A DNA stretch of 64,000 bases, from assembly GCA_016858145.1 (NCBI GenBank), contig JAEHOE010000014.1, forward strand, positions 1,302,001-1,366,000, in the 5' to 3' direction. Source of the stretch: Edaphochlamys debaryana (Eukaryota; Chlorophyta; Chlorophyceae; Chlamydomonadales). Every line of letters starts with the position of its first letter. The first letter of the stretch is position 1. A model generated the notes under the pieces. The model saw only the letters and a program-made list of their open reading frames with translations. It searched no databases and had not been told where the DNA came from. Positions 25,480 through 37,380 of this stretch are shown here, piece by piece. Both the position numbers and the translations under genes were made by a program.

Positions 25480-28400
25480 CTACGCCTCCTCCTCCTCCTC
25501 CTCGCTCTCCTCCTCCTCGCTCTCCTCCTCCTCGTCCTCCTCGTCCTCCTCGTCCTCCTCGTCCTCCTCCTCCTCCTCCTCCTCCTCCTCCTCCCCCTCC
25601 TCCTCCTCCTCCGCCGCCACCTCCGCCGCCGCCGCCTGCTCCTTCGCCGCCGCCACCTCCGCCGCCGCCGCCTGCTCCTCCGCCGCCGCCACCTCCGCCG
25701 CCGCCGCCTGCTCCTCCGCCGCCGCCACCTCCGCCGCCGCCGCCTGCTCCAGCGGCCAGACCGCCCCCAGCTCCCGGAGCTTCGGTGACCGGGCGCTCTC
25801 CACCGCCAGCGCCAGGCGCAGCAGCACGATCACCCGCGCCAGCAGGTACCAGCCGGCGGCCGGGCCCCACACGCGGCCGTGGCGCTCCGCGCCCTTGCCC
25901 TCGCCCGGCCCCCGCAGCAGCAGGATGTCCCACACCGCCACCCGCGCCAGCAGTGCGCGGGCCTTGCCGGCCGCCTGGTCGGGGGCCAGCCCCAGCGCCT
26001 TCAGCGCCGCCGCCAGGGCCTCCTCCTCGCTCGGGGCCTGGGCGGGGGCCGGCAGGTGCGTGACTCGGTCCGCAGAGGCGGCCTCCAGCGCCGCCGGCTC
26101 CAGGGGCCCCAGGTCGGGGTCCACGGTCAGCACCAGCTCTACCAGCTCCAGCAGCAGCGGGCCCAGCTGCTTCATGTGCTCCCTCCGGATGCAGACCTGG
26201 CGGGCGTTGGAGGCCTTGCTGGGGCCCTGCCCGCTGCCCCGCACGCCCTGCGCGGCCAGGACCGCGTCCACCAGCACGCGTGCGCCGCTGAACCGCAGCA
26301 CGACGCCCCTGGGGTTGCGGCCGTAGGTCTGGAGCTCGGCCGGGGCCAGGAGCTTGGCCCACTTGTCCTACGGTTAGGGAGGGGGAGCGGAAAGGATCGC
26401 GGTACGGGTGCAAAATCGAGATGACCCCTTTGCCCAACACGCGGGGCTGACATTCCAGCATGGGCTCGTCCCGACCGTCCGGCAGTGCCCGCCGCCGGCC
26501 CCCTCGCTCCCGGAGGCTCACCAGCATCTGTCGAAACTCCGTCTCCTTGCTGTCTCCTTGCGTCTCCTTGCTGCGCGCCCCGTCCCTGGGCTTGCTGCGC
26601 GCCCCGTCCCTGGGCTTGCTGCGCGCCCCGTCCCTGGGCTTGCTGCGCGCCCCGTCCCTGGGCTTGCTGCGCGCCCCGTCCCTGTAGTCCTCGTGCAGCA
26701 GCTGCATCTCCGCGGCCAGGCGCCGCGCACGCGACTTGAGCCACCGGTCGTCGATGGCCTGGGGGCGGGCGGGCACCGGGCGGACACCGAACGATAAGGG
26801 ATGGCCGTACGGCTTCTGGTGTGGCTGCCACATGCTTGCTGTACGTACGGCACCGCCCGACCCCCGCGCCTCAGCGCACCGCAGACCCCGGCTTCATGTG
26901 GGGCTGCCTTCATGATGCGCAAGGCCCGCTTCCTCACACCGTATGCACATGCGAATGGGCAGGCCGGTTGTGTCAGGCTTCGGGCTTTTAGGTCCCGCGC
27001 CCTAGGGCCGGCCAGCTTCCTACCGCGCCTATAGATTTCCTCGGCTGACCCGAGCAGCCCCCAACCTATATACGCACGTCCCACTCACCAGCACTTCCGC
27101 CATGGGCATCGGATCGGCAGCGGGCGCGGGCGGGGCTGGGGGTGCGGGCGCGAGTGCCGGTGCGGGCACGGGCGCGGGCTGCTCTGTGGGCGCAGCCTCC
27201 GGCTTGGGCTTGCGCTGGGGAGGGGTAGTGGAGGAGAGTACGGTCGTGAGATTGGTGCCCAGCCTCAGGCCAGCGAGTCCCCTTGCAGCCGCAGCAGGCA
27301 CACGCCTACGCCGCCGCATCCCAAGCCACCGGCCCCACCTTGCCCGTCTCCGCGGGGCCTGGCTCCTTCGCGGCGGCGCTCCGCCTGGTGGCCTCCTGTG
27401 CGGCCTTGGCCTGCTACCGGGAAGGGCGGGAGGAGGTGAGGTGTGGAATGGAGGTGGCAGCCCGGGAGGGGAAGCGCAGGCGCATCCACCAACCCCGCCC
27501 GTCTCTCCCGCCGCGCCTTGCCCCACGCTGGCCCTCCCCACTGCCGACTCCCGGCCCCACCTGCGCGTCCACCCGGGCAGACCGCCTCGGCTGTGGGGGC
27601 AGGGCCTCCGCCTGGAGGGGGGGCGGGCGGCGGGGTGGGGGTGGGGGTGGGGGTGGGGTGGGCAGGGAGGGGCCAAGGGCGGCGGGGCAGGGAAGAAGGC
27701 GCTGGAGCTGGTTGCCAAAGCAGTTGCTACAGGAGCCCTCACGCGCCTCCCATCTCCCTCCCACAGCCGTAAGGACGACTTGTATATTCCCTGTTCTCCC
27801 GCCCTCCGCCCCATCCTCGGGCCCCCCTTCGAATCCCTCACCGGCGCGGCCTGCACGGCTGCCCCCGGGACCGCCTCCGCCTCCTTACGGCTGCCCGCCG
27901 CCAGGGCGCTACCCCCGCCGCCCAGCACCCGCCGCCCCCCACCGCCACCGCCGCCGCCGCCGCCAGCAGCGGCGCCGCCACTGCCGCCGGCGGAGCCTGC
28001 CACGCCGCCGGCTCCACTGCCGTCACCGGATCGCTGAATAGGGCCGGAGGCCGGGCCTGAGCTGGAGGGGCCGGCGGCACCCTGCCGGCAAGCGGGCAGC
28101 GGCGGCGGGGCAGATGTATGGGGGCGGCTGCGGGCCTTCTTCCACAGAGAGATGACAACAAAGTTCAGGTCGACCCACGCCTCCATCAGCTGAACCGCTT
28201 CCAAGCCCCTCCGTCCCTTACACCAGCCCCCCCCGTACACAACCCCACCTTGGCCACACCTGCCTAACACCACCCCCGCCCCTCCAGCACCCCACCTGCT
28301 CCAGGAGCTGCACCTTCTTCTTCAGCAGCACGAGGACGGCCTGTGAGGGGGGGGGGGGGGGGGAAACAGCCTGGAGCCTCGCCCGGGACGCCCTGGACAC

Positions 28401-30801
28401 CAGGCAGACCACACCACTTACACGCAGGCCCCCAACCGCCGCCACCACGTGTACCGTGCGCACGCATGTCCCCACCCGCACCCGCCCACCCCCACCCGCT
28501 CCGGATCGTAGCCGCTGTCCTCCAGGCAGGCCGTCACTGCGTCCTCCGGGCAGTCCGGCAGGCACTCCCGCACCTGCGCCACCAGCGAGGCCAGGTCGGG
28601 GGCGGTTGCGGCGGAGGCGGGGCCGGCCCGCCGCCCCACCTGCCCCCTGCGGCCCCCGTCCCGGAGCATCTTGGTGACCTGGGTCGGGGTCGGGGGAGGA
28701 CGGAACGGCACTGCTGAGCGCATGCCCAGGAAGCCAGGCAAAAGCCCAGCCGGGTCAACCATGCCCAGCAGGTGGCCGCATCCTGCAGACCAAGGAGCCG
28801 AAGGCAGACCCCGACCCGCCAACACCACATGCACACACCGACGCATGTATGCCTCCTCCCACCCACCCACCTCCAGGTAGGCCTCCCGGTCGACGTCGGC
28901 CGGCAGGGCCTCCCTGGGCGAGGCTTGCCCCAGACCCGACAACCCCGGGCCGCCGCCGCCGCCGCCCCCGCCGGACCCGGACGGCCCGGCGCCGCTGCCA
29001 GCGCCAGCGGCTGACCCGGAGGGCCCACCGCCGCCGCCCGACCCCGAGGGCCCTGCGCCCACTTTGGCTGGGGATGCGGGGGCGCCGCTCCGCACGCGCC
29101 TCTGCGCCGCCTCAACAACCCCCGGGTCCCTCCCCGCCGGGGCGGTCGGGTGCTCGTCCAGGGCCGGCATGCCCTGGAGAATAGCGGGGGTTCAGGGAGG
29201 GAGGACAGGAGAGGCAGGATGGGGGTGGTTTCCGAGCTGAAGAGGAGAGGTTGACCCTGGAAGGGGTTGACGCAAATGCTGCCTGAGACGCCCTCCTTGT
29301 ACCCTTCTCCCCATGTCCTACTCCCAAACCCCAGCACCCCAAGTGTCACCCCTACCCCTTCCATCAGGCCCTCAACCCCATACCAAGCCCCACCCCTGTT
29401 AGGCACCCTCGCCCGCGCCGCCAAACCTCCCCAATCAAACCCTCCTCCCAACCTTCCCCGATCATGTCCTCCGCCCCGCGCCTACCTTCATTCCAACTCC
29501 GCCATCGGGTTGCTCCCCAGCTGCCCCCGCCGGAGCCGGCTGCGGGAGCAGGGGGTGTGGGGTCAGCGGCGGTGGGGACCCGGCTTGATAGTGCGCGGGA
29601 CGGCACACCCAGCCTTCCATCCCCTTCCTCTCCCCTCCCTCCTCCCGCTGCTTGCGTCCCGAATCGCCCACCCGCCCCCGTCGACCCTCCCGCCGCCCGT
29701 GCAGCCCCCTTCAGCAGCCCCCATCCATGCGGTTGGTGCCGCACAAGTCCCTTTGGGTGCTCTGCTCTGAAAGCGGCTCTTGTCCCCACGTGCATGCCGG
29801 CTGCTGCTGTCCGGGCCCCCGCGCACCCCCCCACCTCATCCTGTGGCTCGCCCAGGACTTCCGTCCAGACGGTGTTCTGCACATGCAGCCACGTTTGGGC
29901 GGGTGGGAGCAACTTTTGTGGAGCGTCCGGGCAGCATGCAATCAGGGCTCAGAGCAGGTGGGTTGCCCGACCGCACACGGCGTCCACCCGGGTCCCAGGG
30001 CCTCACCAGCTGCATTTGGTGTTGCTCCTTCTCCTGAGGGCCGGGCCGGGCCGGGCATGCGGGGGTCAGGCGAGCGATTGGCAGGTGTGGTCGGTCAGGC
30101 TGTGCCATCCCACAGACCAGGCTATCGAAACTTGCCCGGCCCCGCATGCCGCAAAAAAACGCATGCAAGGAGAAGCCGCAAGGAAAGCAGGGCGCTCAGC
30201 CCGGAGGCCGCAACCTGCACACGCTCCCCCCGACCCACATCGGCCCCGCCCCCCGCCCCCCCGCCCCATTCCCCCAGCCCCACCGCTGCGGCGGCGACCT
30301 GCAGCGCGACGGCGGCTCGTAGGACGGCCTCGCTCCCCGGCGGCGTGCCCTGCTTCAGCCCCTGCGCCAGCGCGGTGGCATGCGCCCGGAGCTCCCGCGC
30401 CCGCGGTGCCAGCTGCTTCGCCGCCGCCGCCGCTGTCGCTTCGTCACCCCCCGGCTCCATCAGCAGCTTAGCCAGCGGGCTCCCTTTGGGGCATTCCAGG
30501 TCCCACAGCGTGGAGGAAATCACGAGTGCGACCAGCTCGCGCTGCCGCTTGTCGCCTGAACTTCGCAGCGCCTCGTCCGCCAGCGCCCGCAGCAGCTGGG
30601 CCGCGGTGCCGCCCTGCGCCTGCTTCAGCCGCTGCACCGCGGCCCTCACCTGCACGCAGCCAGCAGCAGCAAGGAGCGGCAGCGGGCTTTCAGGGGCGCG
30701 CGGGCGGAGCGTGTGGGAGCCCGGGCGGAGCCTGAGCTTGCTGCGCGCAGGGCCCCCGGCCCACGCGTCGCCCCACGCACCGCAGGCTCGAGTTCCGCCA
30801 T
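25480..30801 (-). CDS. Gene A: CUE-domain low-complexity protein
   Basis: Unknown protein of 940 aa with a CUE domain (ubiquitin binding). Fourteen exons: 30801-30781, 30649-30284, 30033-30007, 29876-29835, 29539-29486, 29173-28871, 28678-28496, 28340-28296, 28189-27842, 27590-27561, 27410-27339, 27214-27089, 26758-26441, 26367-25480. The CUE runs from VAQVRECLPDCPEDAV to GYDPERAVLVLL across exons 7-8. Exon 2 is a helical Ala-rich domain shared with gene B. Exon 13 carries the octapeptide repeat RDGARSKP, and exon 14 an unrecognised domain, then a repeated EQAAAAEVAAAE unit and a Glu/Asp tail. The donor of exon 13 is not certain (CGC|GTGTTG chosen). Short exons 3 and 10 rest only on splice signals and frame. 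A role in ubiquitin recognition is an inference from CUE alone. Confidence 0.7.
25612..25750 (-). repeat. 36-bp coding repeat and acidic tract in gene A
   Basis: Four units of about 36 bp encode EQAAAAEVAAAE-type dodecapeptides. They run into GAG/GAC repeats coding a long Glu/Asp tail that ends at the stop at 25480. Confidence 0.85.
26571..26684 (-). repeat. 24-bp coding minisatellite in gene A
   Basis: Four exact 24-bp units start at 26571, 26595, 26619 and 26643, with a partial fifth at 26667. On the minus strand they encode the octapeptide RDGARSKP. Units are nearly identical, so the copy number is probably young and variable. Confidence 0.9.
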
Positions 30802-30997
30802 GTTCCGACGAAGGCCGTGCTGGGCGCAGCAGCGCCGGGCCAAGCGCGGCCGCGCGTAGGCAGGCGCGTAGGCAGTCTGAGAAGCGGCACCGAGACAGGC
30901 CTAGGGCGGTCAGCTAGCGGTGCGTATTGCAGCACGCGAGTAGTACAGCGCGCGCTGCTGAGATTAAGGCTGCGCAGCAGGGTGTTGTGCGCGGAGG

Positions 30998-31010
30998 TTT
31001 CCCGCCAAGG
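30998..31010 (-). promoter_or_regulatory. E2F-like box upstream of gene A
   Basis: CCTTGGCGGGAAA on the minus strand, about 200 bp upstream of the gene A start. It matches the E2F/DP consensus TTSSCGSS. The flank (CTTTTGGGCCTTGGCGGGAAA-like) is also kept in gene B. Confidence 0.5.
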
Positions 31011-31041
31011 CCCAAAAGCCGCCCCTCTTCCCCGCCAGGGC

Positions 31042-32270
31042 TCACGGGACCCCAACGTCTACGCAGAAGAAGGAACAGCCGGCCCTTTGTACCCTTTGAT
31101 GGGCGCAGCCCCCGCTGACCTGCTCCTCCACCTCCCCCGCGCCCTCGCCTCCAGCCCCCGCCGTCAGCTCCGCCCGCCCCCGCTCGCCCACCCACAGCTC
31201 GTAAGCCACGCCCTGGGGGCAGCCGTACGTCCAGGGGGGAAGGGCAGCGGACGTGAGACTGCAGTACAAGGGTCTGCGTGAAGGGCTGGGTGGCACGAGG
31301 GCCGAAAGGCCGTGGCACGTTAAGGATGTGGCACGCACACGGTCAAGCATCCAGTTCCCCCATACACACCGCAGCCTGTCTCCATCCCCACCCCGCACCT
31401 CCAGCGCCTCAACAATCAGCAGCCGGCCGGTGTACGGCATGCACACATCTGGACCCAGTCGCTCGTCCAGAGGCATGTTGTGCCGGACCTGCAGCGAGGA
31501 GGGCGAGACCTGACAGGCGTTGAGGGAAGCCTTGGCTCCCTGGCCCCGAGCGCAGGGAACTGAATGCGGACACGGAGATCACCTGAAGCGCCCGACACCC
31601 AGCCTTGCCCCACCTCTCCTTCCCCCCTAACCTGATCGAGGGTTGCGTCCACCTGCCGAACCCGATCCGCGCCCCGGGGAGGGGCAGAGCAGAGGGGGGA
31701 GCCACGGCCGGGGATGGGGTGGAGGGAGGACACGCGGGCAAGGGCTTGGAGCCAGGGCGGTGGCGCAAGATGCAGACGCTGCAACTTGTACCACCGCCGC
31801 CTGCGACCACTCCCCGACCCACATGCCGTACTCCTGCCGTGCAGATCCATATATAGATCCAGAGATCCATGCCCTCCTCTCCGGGCACCGTCTGCGGCCC
31901 GCACGGCACCTCGCCTCCTGCCTTCTACCCACCAGAAGGGCTACCCACCAGAAGCGCATCTCAAACTCTCCTACCCTCCCGGTCCCTAGCCCCTCTACCG
32001 CCCCGGTCCCCCCTCTGCGGTCCCCAGATCCCGGTCCCTCCCCCCATCACACACACCTCGAAAACCTTCCGCAATCCGTGTGCTCTCAGGTGCATCGGGG
32101 TGCATGAGCTGGGGGTGCAGGAGGTGGCACATGAGGGCGGGCGCAGCTGAGTGGGGCACGGGCCGGGGGAGGTTCGGAGGCACAATCGTGCGCGCATCTG
32201 CCGTACGCGTACCTGTGTGTCGGGCACCACCGGTGAGGGAGTCCCCCTTCAGGCCGCAGGGGACCGCCAC
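31042..32270 (-). CDS. Gene C: weak candidate gene, unknown product
   Basis: Exon-like pieces with good splice signals lie between genes A and B. The clearest are 31488-31399, coding VRHNMPLDERLGPDVCMPYT and on to LIVEALE, and 31212-31042, coding GVAYELWVGERGRAEL and on to a TGA. Upstream pieces at 32270-32213 and about 32120-32057 (HLRAHGLRKVFE) join to them in frame only with one choice of acceptor. No start codon can be fixed; the frame stays open upstream to about 32.7 kb. I recognise no domain. It could also be a decayed gene. Confidence 0.35.
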
Positions 32271-33063
32271 CTGGGGAGTCAGGAAGCAAGGAGTACGGCG
32301 TGGGTAACCGCAGCCCCTCTCGAGGCGCCCTTCGGCGTGGCCCAGGCCTCCTGGCTCCAACCGTTCCCATACCATCCGCCTGCCGTCCTCCCGCTACCAT
32401 GGCCAGGAGAGTCCGTCCACACCCGCCCCCACCCAGCCCCCAACTCACAACCCCACCCGGCGCCAACGCCCGACGCAGCCACCCAGCCGACCAGCCGTTT
32501 GCAGTTCGGGAGCGGCGCACGGGGGCGGCCGCGTCCCGGGTGGGTCTCCCCCGACGGCCCCCGGCGCAAGGCCGTCTTAGAGCGCCCATACCCTCTTGTT
32601 CGCCCCCGCATGGAGGCCCAGCGCGGGTGTTCTGTGAGTGCCCTGGTGGGAGCGGCAGGGGTAGGGAGTAGTTCAGATCAGGGAGAGCAACCCAGCTTCC
32701 TCCCTGTGCTCTTTCAGCCCAACCCAATGACCCCCATTACGTATCTACCCACTTCCTTCGGGCATTCCCTCCATTCTCTGCCCTCCTGGTAACATGCGCA
32801 TGCGCCATGCCACAGCAGCCGCAGCCGCAGCCTCTGCGGTTGTCTAGCCTCTAGTGATCATACAATCGCAATGCCAGTAATACAGCAGCAGCTTCCTCTC
32901 TGTTCAACTCTCTCTTCGTCTCTTCTCGCCATCGCATCTTTGAGCAGCAGCAGCAGGAGCTGGTAGCGTGATTACCGCTACAATGGTCGTTCGGTTCGGT
33001 TGCGTGTGCGCAGCTCGAGGGCGCAGGTCGGCGTTCGCCTGCTTCGCCATCCGGGTTTTTGGT

Positions 33064-33075
33064 CTTGGCGGGAAA
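33064..33075 (+). promoter_or_regulatory. E2F-like box upstream of gene B
   Basis: CTTGGCGGGAAA, about 240 bp upstream of the gene B start, preceded by a GGGTTTTTGGT stretch that resembles the gene A promoter. Confidence 0.5.
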
Positions 33076-33316
33076 GGCCCCCGGGCAAGCAGCGTGCAGC
33101 AGCTCTGCACAACTAGTAAGACCCCCTCCTCACACAGGCCTGCTGCTTGCAACTTAACGCGTACTGCAGCAACACGCGCTGTGCTCCACACGGTGCGCCG
33201 CTAGCTGACCGCCCTACGAGCTGCCGCCGCGTGTCGCCGCGCCCTCTGCCGACCGCCTGTGCCACGCGGCCGCGCTTGGCGTCCCTTGCCTTCGCCAGCG
33301 CGGCCTCCCTCCAGCC

Positions 33317-36300
33317 ATGGCGACCCTGCTGCTCCCTCCGGTGCGTTGGGCGGCGCGGGAGCTAGGTGACCTGCGCGCAGCAGCCTTTGGCTTCGCCCGG
33401 GCTTCCACACGCCCTGGCCCAGGCCCTAAAGCCCGCGCCCGCTGCCGCTGGTTGATTGCGTGCGTGCAGGTGCCGTGGGCGATTGCGGCCGCGTTGGATG
33501 CGCAGTTGCCCTCACAGCGGCGGACAGCCGCCGACGCGCTGCAGGCGATGGCCGCCGCGGTGTCGCGGCTGGGGAGCGAGGGCGACGAGCGGCAGCGCCG
33601 GGATGTGGGGCACGTGCTGGCCAACGCCCTGGAGCGAATGGAGCTCAGCGTGGGGGGCCCTGCGGCGCGGTGCCTGCAGGGCGACGGAGGCGCCCAGCTG
33701 ACAGCTCAGGCGGGGGCGGAGCTGGCGCCACGGGCGCAGGAACTCCGGCGTTGTGCCATTGCGTTGGTGTGGGAGCAGATGGGCGACTGCGCGGAGGCCG
33801 TGGCGGTCCTGACGGCCGCCGTCGCGGTGCTGGCGGCCGCCGCAGCGGTGGGCCTTGGGGCTGGGGCTGGGGGCTAGGGGGAGGGGCTGGGGGGAGGGGG
33901 GCCAGGGAAGCGGGCTGGGAGGAAGGGGCTGAGGGAAGGGGGGCTGGGGAAGCGGGCTGAGGGGAAAGTGGGCTGGGAATGGCTAGGCGAAGGGAAGGGG
34001 TTGGGGGATACAGGAGGCCGTGCTCAGCGCTTGCCGCCCGCCCTTGCGTTGCGGCTCCGCGCCGCGCTTTCCTTCCTTCACGGGCCTCCCCTCCTTGCTC
34101 CCATCCCGCAGGGCCAGGCGGCCGTGGAGGCCGCTGAGCACGGAGCGTGGGAGGCGGCTGGGGAGGCCGCTGAGCAGGTGGGTCGCAGCAGCGTCCGGCG
34201 GCCTCCGTGGGGCTCCGTTGTGGTGGCGACGCGGCAAGTAATAAGGTCTGACCGCCCGTGCCCACCCCTCGCCTGACGCTCCCATGCCCGGCCCGTTGCC
34301 CCGGGCGCAGGCGCAGAGGCAGCGGGAGGAGGCTGACAAGGCGCGGGAGGAGACGCAGGCAACTCTGGTGCGGGCTTGGGACCGGGGACCGGGGACCGGT
34401 GGCTGGCGGTAGGTGCCAGGCAGCCCATATGCCCCCCCCCCCCCCAAGCGCCCCACACCCCTCCCCACCCCGGCGTGCGCAGGTCGCGTTCATCAAGAAG
34501 ACGTGGGCCAGACGGATGGAGAACTGGGCGGAGCGGCCTGCTGTTGAGGTACGCGGGCGCGCGGGGCTGAAGCGCTGCACAGGGCCGCAGCAGCAGCCGC
34601 GGCCACGCAGAGGGAGGCATAAGAAAAGAAGGGGAAAGAAGGGGTACGCGCTAGGGCGGCCCGCATAAGTTGAGGAACTGCGGGGCGGTGGCGGTGGTTG
34701 ACAGCGTGTGCGGGCCACCAGCAGGTCTCCCGAGAGAGCTCCCGTCCGCCGCCCCTCATGCGAGCTCTTTCGTTGCCCTCCGGCCCCTGTAACCCCGCAG
34801 ACGGCGCCGGCGGAAGCGGCTGCGGGGCAGCCGGAGGACAGCGCTGGCGTGCCGGTAGGCGGGCGGGGGAAGGCAGGGACGGGCAAAGGGACTAAGGGAG
34901 GGGGGGGGGGGGAGGATGGAGGGAGGGAGCAAGAGCGAGGGAGCGAGAGGGAAAGAGGATGGGACGTGGGGGAGTGGGAGGGGAGGCATTGCCAAGTCAT
35001 TGCAAAGCCGTGGAACACAGACAGAAGGGGAGGGGGGAAGAGGCTGCAGGAATTGGCGTGGGAGGGCTCTGAGTTGGACTGGATTCAGACTCGGGACACG
35101 GCTTTCCGTCGTGCGGTTTCCAAATGGATTCCTTCTTCTCGTGGAGGTAGTCAGGGTGCTGGGGCGGGAGCAGACTGATGAAGACTTGAGATCAAGGTTG
35201 GTGACCTTGTGGGGTACGTTGTCCGGCCGTCCGCCCCAACCTTGCCTCGCTGCCCGCCTCCCGCAGGTTGCCGCCAGCCCAGGGCCCGGCTCCTCCACGG
35301 CTGGCGCCGCCCGGGCCGCCGCCCAGCCGCCGCCGCCGCCGCCGGTCCCGTCCTCCGATGAGGCGGCAGCGGCCGGCGGCGCCACGGCTGGTAGCATGGC
35401 CGACCGCATGGGCGAGGGCGAGGGCGAGGACGACGAGGGCGGCCGCTGCGGCGGCGCTGACCAGGCGGCAGCAGAGGCCGCCGCCCTCGCCGTAGCCGCG
35501 GCCGAGGCTGCGCACACGGTTGCTGCTGCCGCCGCCACAGCCGCCAGCGAAGCTGCAAACACGGCGTCGGCAGCTGTCGCTGCCGCCGCAGCAGCCGGCA
35601 AAGTTGCGACCGCCGCTGCAGCTGCCGCTGCCGCAGCCTCAGCCACGGTCGAAGCTGTGACCGCGGCTGCCAGAACATCAGGCGGTGCTGCCGCCGACGT
35701 GTCCGGCGCGGCAGGACCGGCAGGTGGCGGCGGCGGTGGCGGCGGCGTCAACGGGGGCAGCGGCGAGCGCGGCGACAGCGGCGGCGGCGGTGGTCGTGGT
35801 ATTGGCAGGCGCGGCGGCGATGGCGGCGAGCGGCTGTGGGTGCTTGGCGGCGGGGGGAGCGCCCCGGCGGCGGGCAGCCGTGGGCAGGCGGAGGCGGTGC
35901 TGGGCCCGGCCGTGCAGTCGGCATCGGTGAGGGGGCGCGAAGTAGGGGCCGGGTTGGGGGTGGGAGGCGCTGTGTGGGGTCGGGGCCTTGGCATCTGCCG
36001 TACCGGTAATGGCAACAGCAAGATACAGGGAAGCACGAGGGGCGGCCTCAAGCTGCCGAGGGTCCTTAGACTGTCGTGGGGCAAGGGCACGCATGTGAGG
36101 ATGCAAGGGTGTAGGTACCGATCGGGACTGGGTGGGAGGCCCCATAGCCCCGTTGTGTCGGCTCCACCTGCAGGCCCCGGAGCCCACCACGACCGCCGCC
36201 GCCACGGGTGCCCCGTCCGGACCGCCCGGCCCCGCCGCGGCTGCCGAGGCCCGGCCCGCCGCACCGACCCAGTCCTGTCCGACCTGCGGCGAGACCGTGA

Positions 36301-36685
36301 CGCTCCTCCCGTTCGGCACACCGCCCGTCCTCACCTCCACCTTCGTCTTCAAAGGCCTGCCGCTGCAGGTGGGTCGTGGGTGTGGAGCAGGAGCGAGCGC
36401 GCGGGGGGAGGGGAGCAGGGCGGGCGGGGCGTGGGGCTGGGTGGCAGCACCAGCCGCACCCATGCGTGCTGCGAGCAACCGCCAAGGCATGTGCGGAGGC
36501 CGGGTCCCCTCTTTCCCTTCCTGCATCCACCGCAGTCCTCGCTTATGTGCCCCGCCTTCAATGCCCCTCGCCCCCCACGTGCCCCTTCCCGCCCCACCCT
36601 CCCTACGCCCTCTTCGTCGCAGGCTGAGGCTGCGGGCAGCAGCGCGGCTGCGCCCTGCTCCGCTGCCGGCGGCGCGGTCCGCTGA
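33317..36685 (+). CDS. Gene B: Ala-rich paralogue of gene A
   Basis: Unknown protein of 520 aa. Nine exons: 33317-33340, 33470-33847, 34112-34177, 34311-34367, 34483-34548, 34801-34854, 35267-35926, 36174-36368, 36623-36685. Like gene A it opens with an 8-codon exon, a near-homologous intron 1, and an exon 2 with GDERQRRDV and LAPRAQELR matching gene A's GDKRQRELV and LAPRARELR. Exon 6 has the same 54-nt length as gene A exon 5, with related sequence (APAEAAAGQPED, APAGAAGEQPDG). Exon 7 ends WVLGGGGSAPAAGS, matching gene A exon 9. It has no CUE domain; a long Ala-rich helical stretch (AAAEAAHTVAAAAAT type) stands instead. Exon 8 has a single CPTCGE motif. Function unknown. Confidence 0.68.
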
Positions 36686-37348
36686 GCAGCTGGAGCGACC
36701 GCTACCGCCCCATGCCGGTGAAGTCCAGGGAGCGGGGGCCCTTCGCGATCCCTTGTTCCGATCAAGCAACCCGCTCTCCACCCCCTCTGCACCACTGCCT
36801 ATCGCCCCCGCCTCGCTCACCCGATCTCCAACCCGACCAACGGGAGCCCGCCCCCTTCTCCCGCGCAGTGCCCCTGAAGCCCTGCATGCCTCCGGCGGAC
36901 AGCCCTGGCGAACTGTTGGCGGGTGCCGGGATGGAGCACGCATCCAGCGCTGCGCTTGCCTCCGCTGACGGCCCTGGCGGCACTGCTGCCCGGCGCAGCC
37001 CCTGACCCCGTGGCGGAGGCAAATGTGGCCGCAGCGACGGCGGCGGCGGTGGCAACGCGGCAGCGGCGGGCAGCAAAGACAGGCGCGGCGGTGGCATTGG
37101 GGGCAATGGCTGGCAAGAGCTTGCGTAGCGGCTTGCATGATGGGAAAGCGGCATGTGTGCTGGCTGCGGGCTGCGAGGGTTACGGTGTAGGGAAAGCAGT
37201 GGGAGTGGGAAGGGAAGGGGGCGCATGACAGATGCCCTAGCCCAATGAGGTGGACGGAGCTTCGGTCGGCGGTCGTGTGTTATGGCTAGGTGTGTCGGAC
37301 GTGGTGCCGTCCCCACGAGCCTGCCTTACAGTCGTGCTCAAGGCCACG
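36686..37348. other. Intergenic, genes B to D
   Basis: The 3' UTR of gene B and upstream DNA of gene D. Nothing recognisable is seen; no TGTAA was found. Confidence 0.5.
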
Positions 37349-37358
37349 TTTCCCGCCA
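37349..37358 (-). promoter_or_regulatory. E2F-like box near gene D
   Basis: TTTCCCGCCA on the plus strand reads TGGCGGGAAA on the minus strand. It lies just before the decayed 5' region of gene D. The match is shorter than in genes A and B. Confidence 0.35.
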
Positions 37359-37380
37359 GCTCGGAAGGTTGCTTGGCTCT

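Larger units (their letters stand above)
30802..33316. other. Region between divergent paralogues A and B
   Basis: Both ends are homologous in inverted orientation: CGCTAGCTGACCGCCCTA at 33200-33217 reads on the minus strand at 30918-30901, and CGCGGCCGCGCTTGGC occurs before both start codons. Both ends carry an E2F-like box. Candidate gene C lies in the middle. The stretch 32.8-33.2 kb is less GC-rich and looks like promoter or 5' UTR of gene B. Confidence 0.6.

Noticed and set aside
25560..25760. Plus-strand poly-Leu and poly-Pro frames
   Set aside because: They are shadows of the minus-strand acidic and Ala/Glu repeats of gene A.
32086..32727. Single 213-codon minus-strand gene
   Set aside because: It has an open frame but no domain, and its protein-like part is better explained by the spliced candidate gene C.
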